Positions 5,549 through 6,760 of a DNA stretch of 6,760 nt are shown piece after piece; position 1 is the first letter of the stretch, and the number at the start of each line of letters is the position of its first letter. Source of the DNA: Hellea sp964576765 (GTDB taxonomy: Bacteria; Pseudomonadota; Alphaproteobacteria; Caulobacterales; Maricaulaceae). The DNA lies in contig CAZNWH010000111.1 of assembly GCA_964576765.1 (NCBI GenBank), forward strand, positions 1 to 6,760, given 5' to 3'. The notes below the pieces were generated by a model. That model saw nothing but the letters and a program-made list of their open reading frames with translations, ran no database searches and had not been told where the DNA came from. The translations under genes were made by a program, and so were the position numbers.

Positions 5549-5562
5549 CCTATATGGAACTA
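5545..5562. promoter_or_regulatory. Operator-like palindrome, copy A
   Basis: TAGTCCTATATGGAACTA, within a wider dyad with perfect ends GATAGT (5543-5548) and ACTATC (5559-5564). The right half, ATGGAACTA, matches the ideal half-site exactly. It lies in the intergenic region between the divergent crotonase and dehydrogenase-remnant/yghU genes, over the -10 of the crotonase promoter. The same motif at 4310 and 4440 links this promoter with that of the GST operon. Confidence 0.6.
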
Positions 5563-5602
5563 TCACACAAGATTTAATTTACCAAATATTACTCAAAATG
5601 TT

Positions 5603-5607
5603 AAGGA
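5603..5607 (+). promoter_or_regulatory. Ribosome binding site that decides the crotonase start
   Basis: AAGGA directly abuts an ATG at 5608 (no spacer) but lies 6 nt from a second in-frame ATG at 5614. The second is therefore the likely initiation codon, removing two residues from the longest frame. Confidence 0.7.
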
Positions 5608-5613
5608 ATGGAT

Positions 5614-6393
5614 ATGACAGATTTTATCTCAAAAGTTGAAAATCAAACCGCTTGGTTCATTCTAAATAGGCCAGATGAGATGAACGCGCTCAATCATGAG
5701 ATTGTTGAAGGGATGGATAAATTCTTAAGTGAGGCTGAAGGTGATGATAACATTAAATGTCTCGTTATTTCTGGTAAAGGTCGCGCCTTTTGCGCAGGGG
5801 CTGATTTGAAATCGACAACAGGAGCTGATCCATTGCCTCCGGGAGACCCCGATTTTTATGACCGTATTTGGGAGGTTTTTGGGCGTCTACGAAATTTCCC
5901 TAAACCGGTTATTGCTTCTCTTAACGGCTATACCATGGCTGGAGGACTTGAGATAGCTATGTGTTGCGATCTTGTGGTGGCCTCAGAAAAGGCAAAAATT
6001 GGTGACGCCCATGCCAATTTTGGTGTTTATCCGGGAGCGGGCGGAGCGGCCGTTCTGCCGCGCGTTATTCCTCTTAATGTTGCCAAATATTTGTTGTTCA
6101 CTGGAAAGACACTTTCCGCGCAGGAGATGAAAGATTACGGATTTGTCAATGAAGTGACGCCTCACGATGCCTTGGAAGAAACAACGCAGGCTCTCGCAGA
6201 TCATATTTCGGCTAAAAGCCCTCTCGCATTACGCCGCATGAAAGTCGTAGCACAGGCAACTCAAGGTCAAACGAGAGATGATGCCCTGCGCAATGAGCAA
6301 CTTATTTTTAGACAACATTTGCGTTCTGCCGACATGGTGGAAGGTCTAGCAGCATTTGCAGAAAAGAGGCCACCTGTTTTCCAGGGACGGTAG
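5614..6393 (+). CDS. Enoyl-CoA hydratase/isomerase family protein (crotonase)
   Basis: A 259-residue crotonase-fold protein from the preferred ATG (261 from the ATG at 5608). The fold normally forms a trimer or hexamer acting on acyl-CoA thioesters in the cytoplasm. Visible landmarks are LNRPDEMNAL (17-26), the CoA-binding/oxyanion segment FCAGADLK (59-66), and GYTMAGGLEIAMCCD (105-119) with Gly110 and Glu113 at the positions of rat hydratase Gly141 and Glu144. IGDAHANFGVYPGAGG (129-144) follows. The second catalytic glutamate of true hydratases (QPEI, Glu164) is replaced by His133 in DAHA, a pattern seen in other crotonases. Hydration by the classical two-glutamate mechanism is thus doubtful; isomerase, hydrolase or retro-aldol/Claisen chemistry are alternatives. 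The C-terminus EKRPPVFQGR is typical of the family. The gene is divergent from the dehydrogenase-remnant/yghU unit and sits under operator-like site A, so it is probably co-regulated with the GST genes. Confidence 0.92.
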   Translation: MTDFISKVENQTAWFILNRPDEMNALNHEIVEGMDKFLSEAEGDDNIKCLVISGKGRAFCAGADLKSTTGADPLPPGDPDFYDRIWEVFGRLRNFPKPVIASLNGYTMAGGLEIAMCCDLVVASEKAKIGDAHANFGVYPGAGGAAVLPRVIPLNVAKYLLFTGKTLSAQEMKDYGFVNEVTPHDALEETTQALADHISAKSPLALRRMKVVAQATQGQTRDDALRNEQLIFRQHLRSADMVEGLAAFAEKRPPVFQGR

Positions 6394-6446
6394 GACTACG
6401 ACTCTTCTATGGAAGCTATTTGTTTCCGAAATCAGATCTAATACAC

Positions 6447-6760
6447 TTACTCTGCTGCTGTTTTAACCACATCAGCGAGTAAACCGCGTTCTTTAGCCAT
6501 GCTCATAGCCGTATCTTCGATCATATCTTCCTGACCGCCAATCATTTTTCGGCGGCCGAGTTCAACGAGAATATCTCGTGCCGGAACCCCATATCTTTCA
6601 GCAGCGCGTTTGGCGGGTAGTACAAAGGTGGAGTATACTCCAGCATAACCAAGTGTCAGAGATTCCCTGTCGACACGTACAAGATGATCCATCATTGGAA
6701 CAATAACATCCTCGGCAACATCCATAATTTTAAAGAGGTCAATACCGGTATCAAATCCCA
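6447..6760 (-). CDS. dmpG: 4-hydroxy-2-oxovalerate aldolase, C-terminal part (5' end outside window)
   Basis: The minus-strand frame is open from the right edge to a TAA at 6447-6449, about 103 codons. The ATG at 6725 is internal, because the upstream codons GFDTGIDLFKI run straight into MDVAEDVIVPMM, which is family sequence. The segments LTLGYAGVYSTF, AAERYGVPARDILVELGRR and IGGQEDMIED are strongly characteristic of the C-terminal domain of 4-hydroxy-2-oxovalerate aldolases (DmpG, BphI, MhpE, HsaF; about 340 aa). That domain contacts the acylating acetaldehyde dehydrogenase and channels the aldehyde to it. The enzyme splits 4-hydroxy-2-oxoacids into pyruvate and an aldehyde at the end of meta-cleavage pathways for aromatics or steroids. 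The metal-binding barrel lies outside the window. The symbol denotes the family; which pathway variant it is cannot be told. It converges on the crotonase gene with 53 bp between stops and no clear terminator. Confidence 0.92.
   Translation of the reverse strand, partial: GFDTGIDLFKIMDVAEDVIVPMMDHLVRVDRESLTLGYAGVYSTFVLPAKRAAERYGVPARDILVELGRRKMIGGQEDMIEDTAMSMAKERGLLADVVKTAAE

Noticed and set aside
6394..6446. Convergent terminator between the crotonase and aldolase genes
   Set aside because: Only a 4-bp stem (CTTC-TATG-GAAG) is visible; too weak to call.
1..6760. Transposon, CRISPR, tRNA or toxin-antitoxin elements
   Set aside because: No transposase, terminal inverted repeats, spaced direct repeats or tRNA-like clover leaf were seen on either strand.

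Overview
The window reads as an accessory catabolic or detoxification region of a glutathione-using Gram-negative bacterium, most likely a proteobacterium. The reasons are three glutathione transferases, two of them close relatives of E. coli YghU, AGGAG-type ribosome binding sites and a fairly AT-rich composition (low to mid 40s % GC by eye). No species can be named. I see no insertion sequence, tRNA, rRNA or CRISPR array.

Layout, left to right. Positions 1-150 hold no identifiable gene and carry a strong rho-independent hairpin (117-140). A run of minus-strand genes follows; in transcription order, from right to left, they are: the first 38 or so codons of an iron-containing alcohol dehydrogenase, broken off (5293-5460); a YghU-type glutathione transferase with a shortened C-terminus (4475-5275); an intergenic control region (4256-4474); a different, 209-residue glutathione transferase (3626-4255); an HSL-family alpha/beta hydrolase (2571-3548); a full-length YghU (1665-2522); an antibiotic-biosynthesis-monooxygenase (ABM) domain protein (1240-1527); and a zinc-independent medium-chain NADP(H) oxidoreductase (151-1155). 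Diverging from the dehydrogenase remnant is a plus-strand crotonase gene (5614-6393). Converging on it from the right edge is the 3' end of a 4-hydroxy-2-oxovalerate aldolase gene (6447-6760, 5' part outside the window).

The most notable signal is regulatory. A degenerate 18-bp palindrome whose ideal form would be TAGTTCCATATGGAACTA occurs three times, always in intergenic DNA: at 5545-5562 between the divergent crotonase and dehydrogenase-remnant/yghU genes, and at 4440-4457 and 4310-4327 in front of the 209-aa GST operon. The 5545 copy overlaps the -10 region of a good candidate crotonase promoter. One undescribed transcription factor, encoded outside the window, probably co-regulates the crotonase and the glutathione-transferase genes.

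A working picture, which is inference, is an inducible module that handles an aromatic, ester or electrophilic substrate. The hydrolase would release an acid or alcohol, the GSTs would use glutathione on a reactive group or disulfide, the oxidoreductase and ABM protein would act on carbonyl or quinone intermediates, and the crotonase and HOA aldolase would lead carbon into CoA-ester and pyruvate metabolism. The substrate cannot be read from the sequence. The broken dehydrogenase and the clipped second YghU show that the cluster has been rearranged by duplication and deletion.
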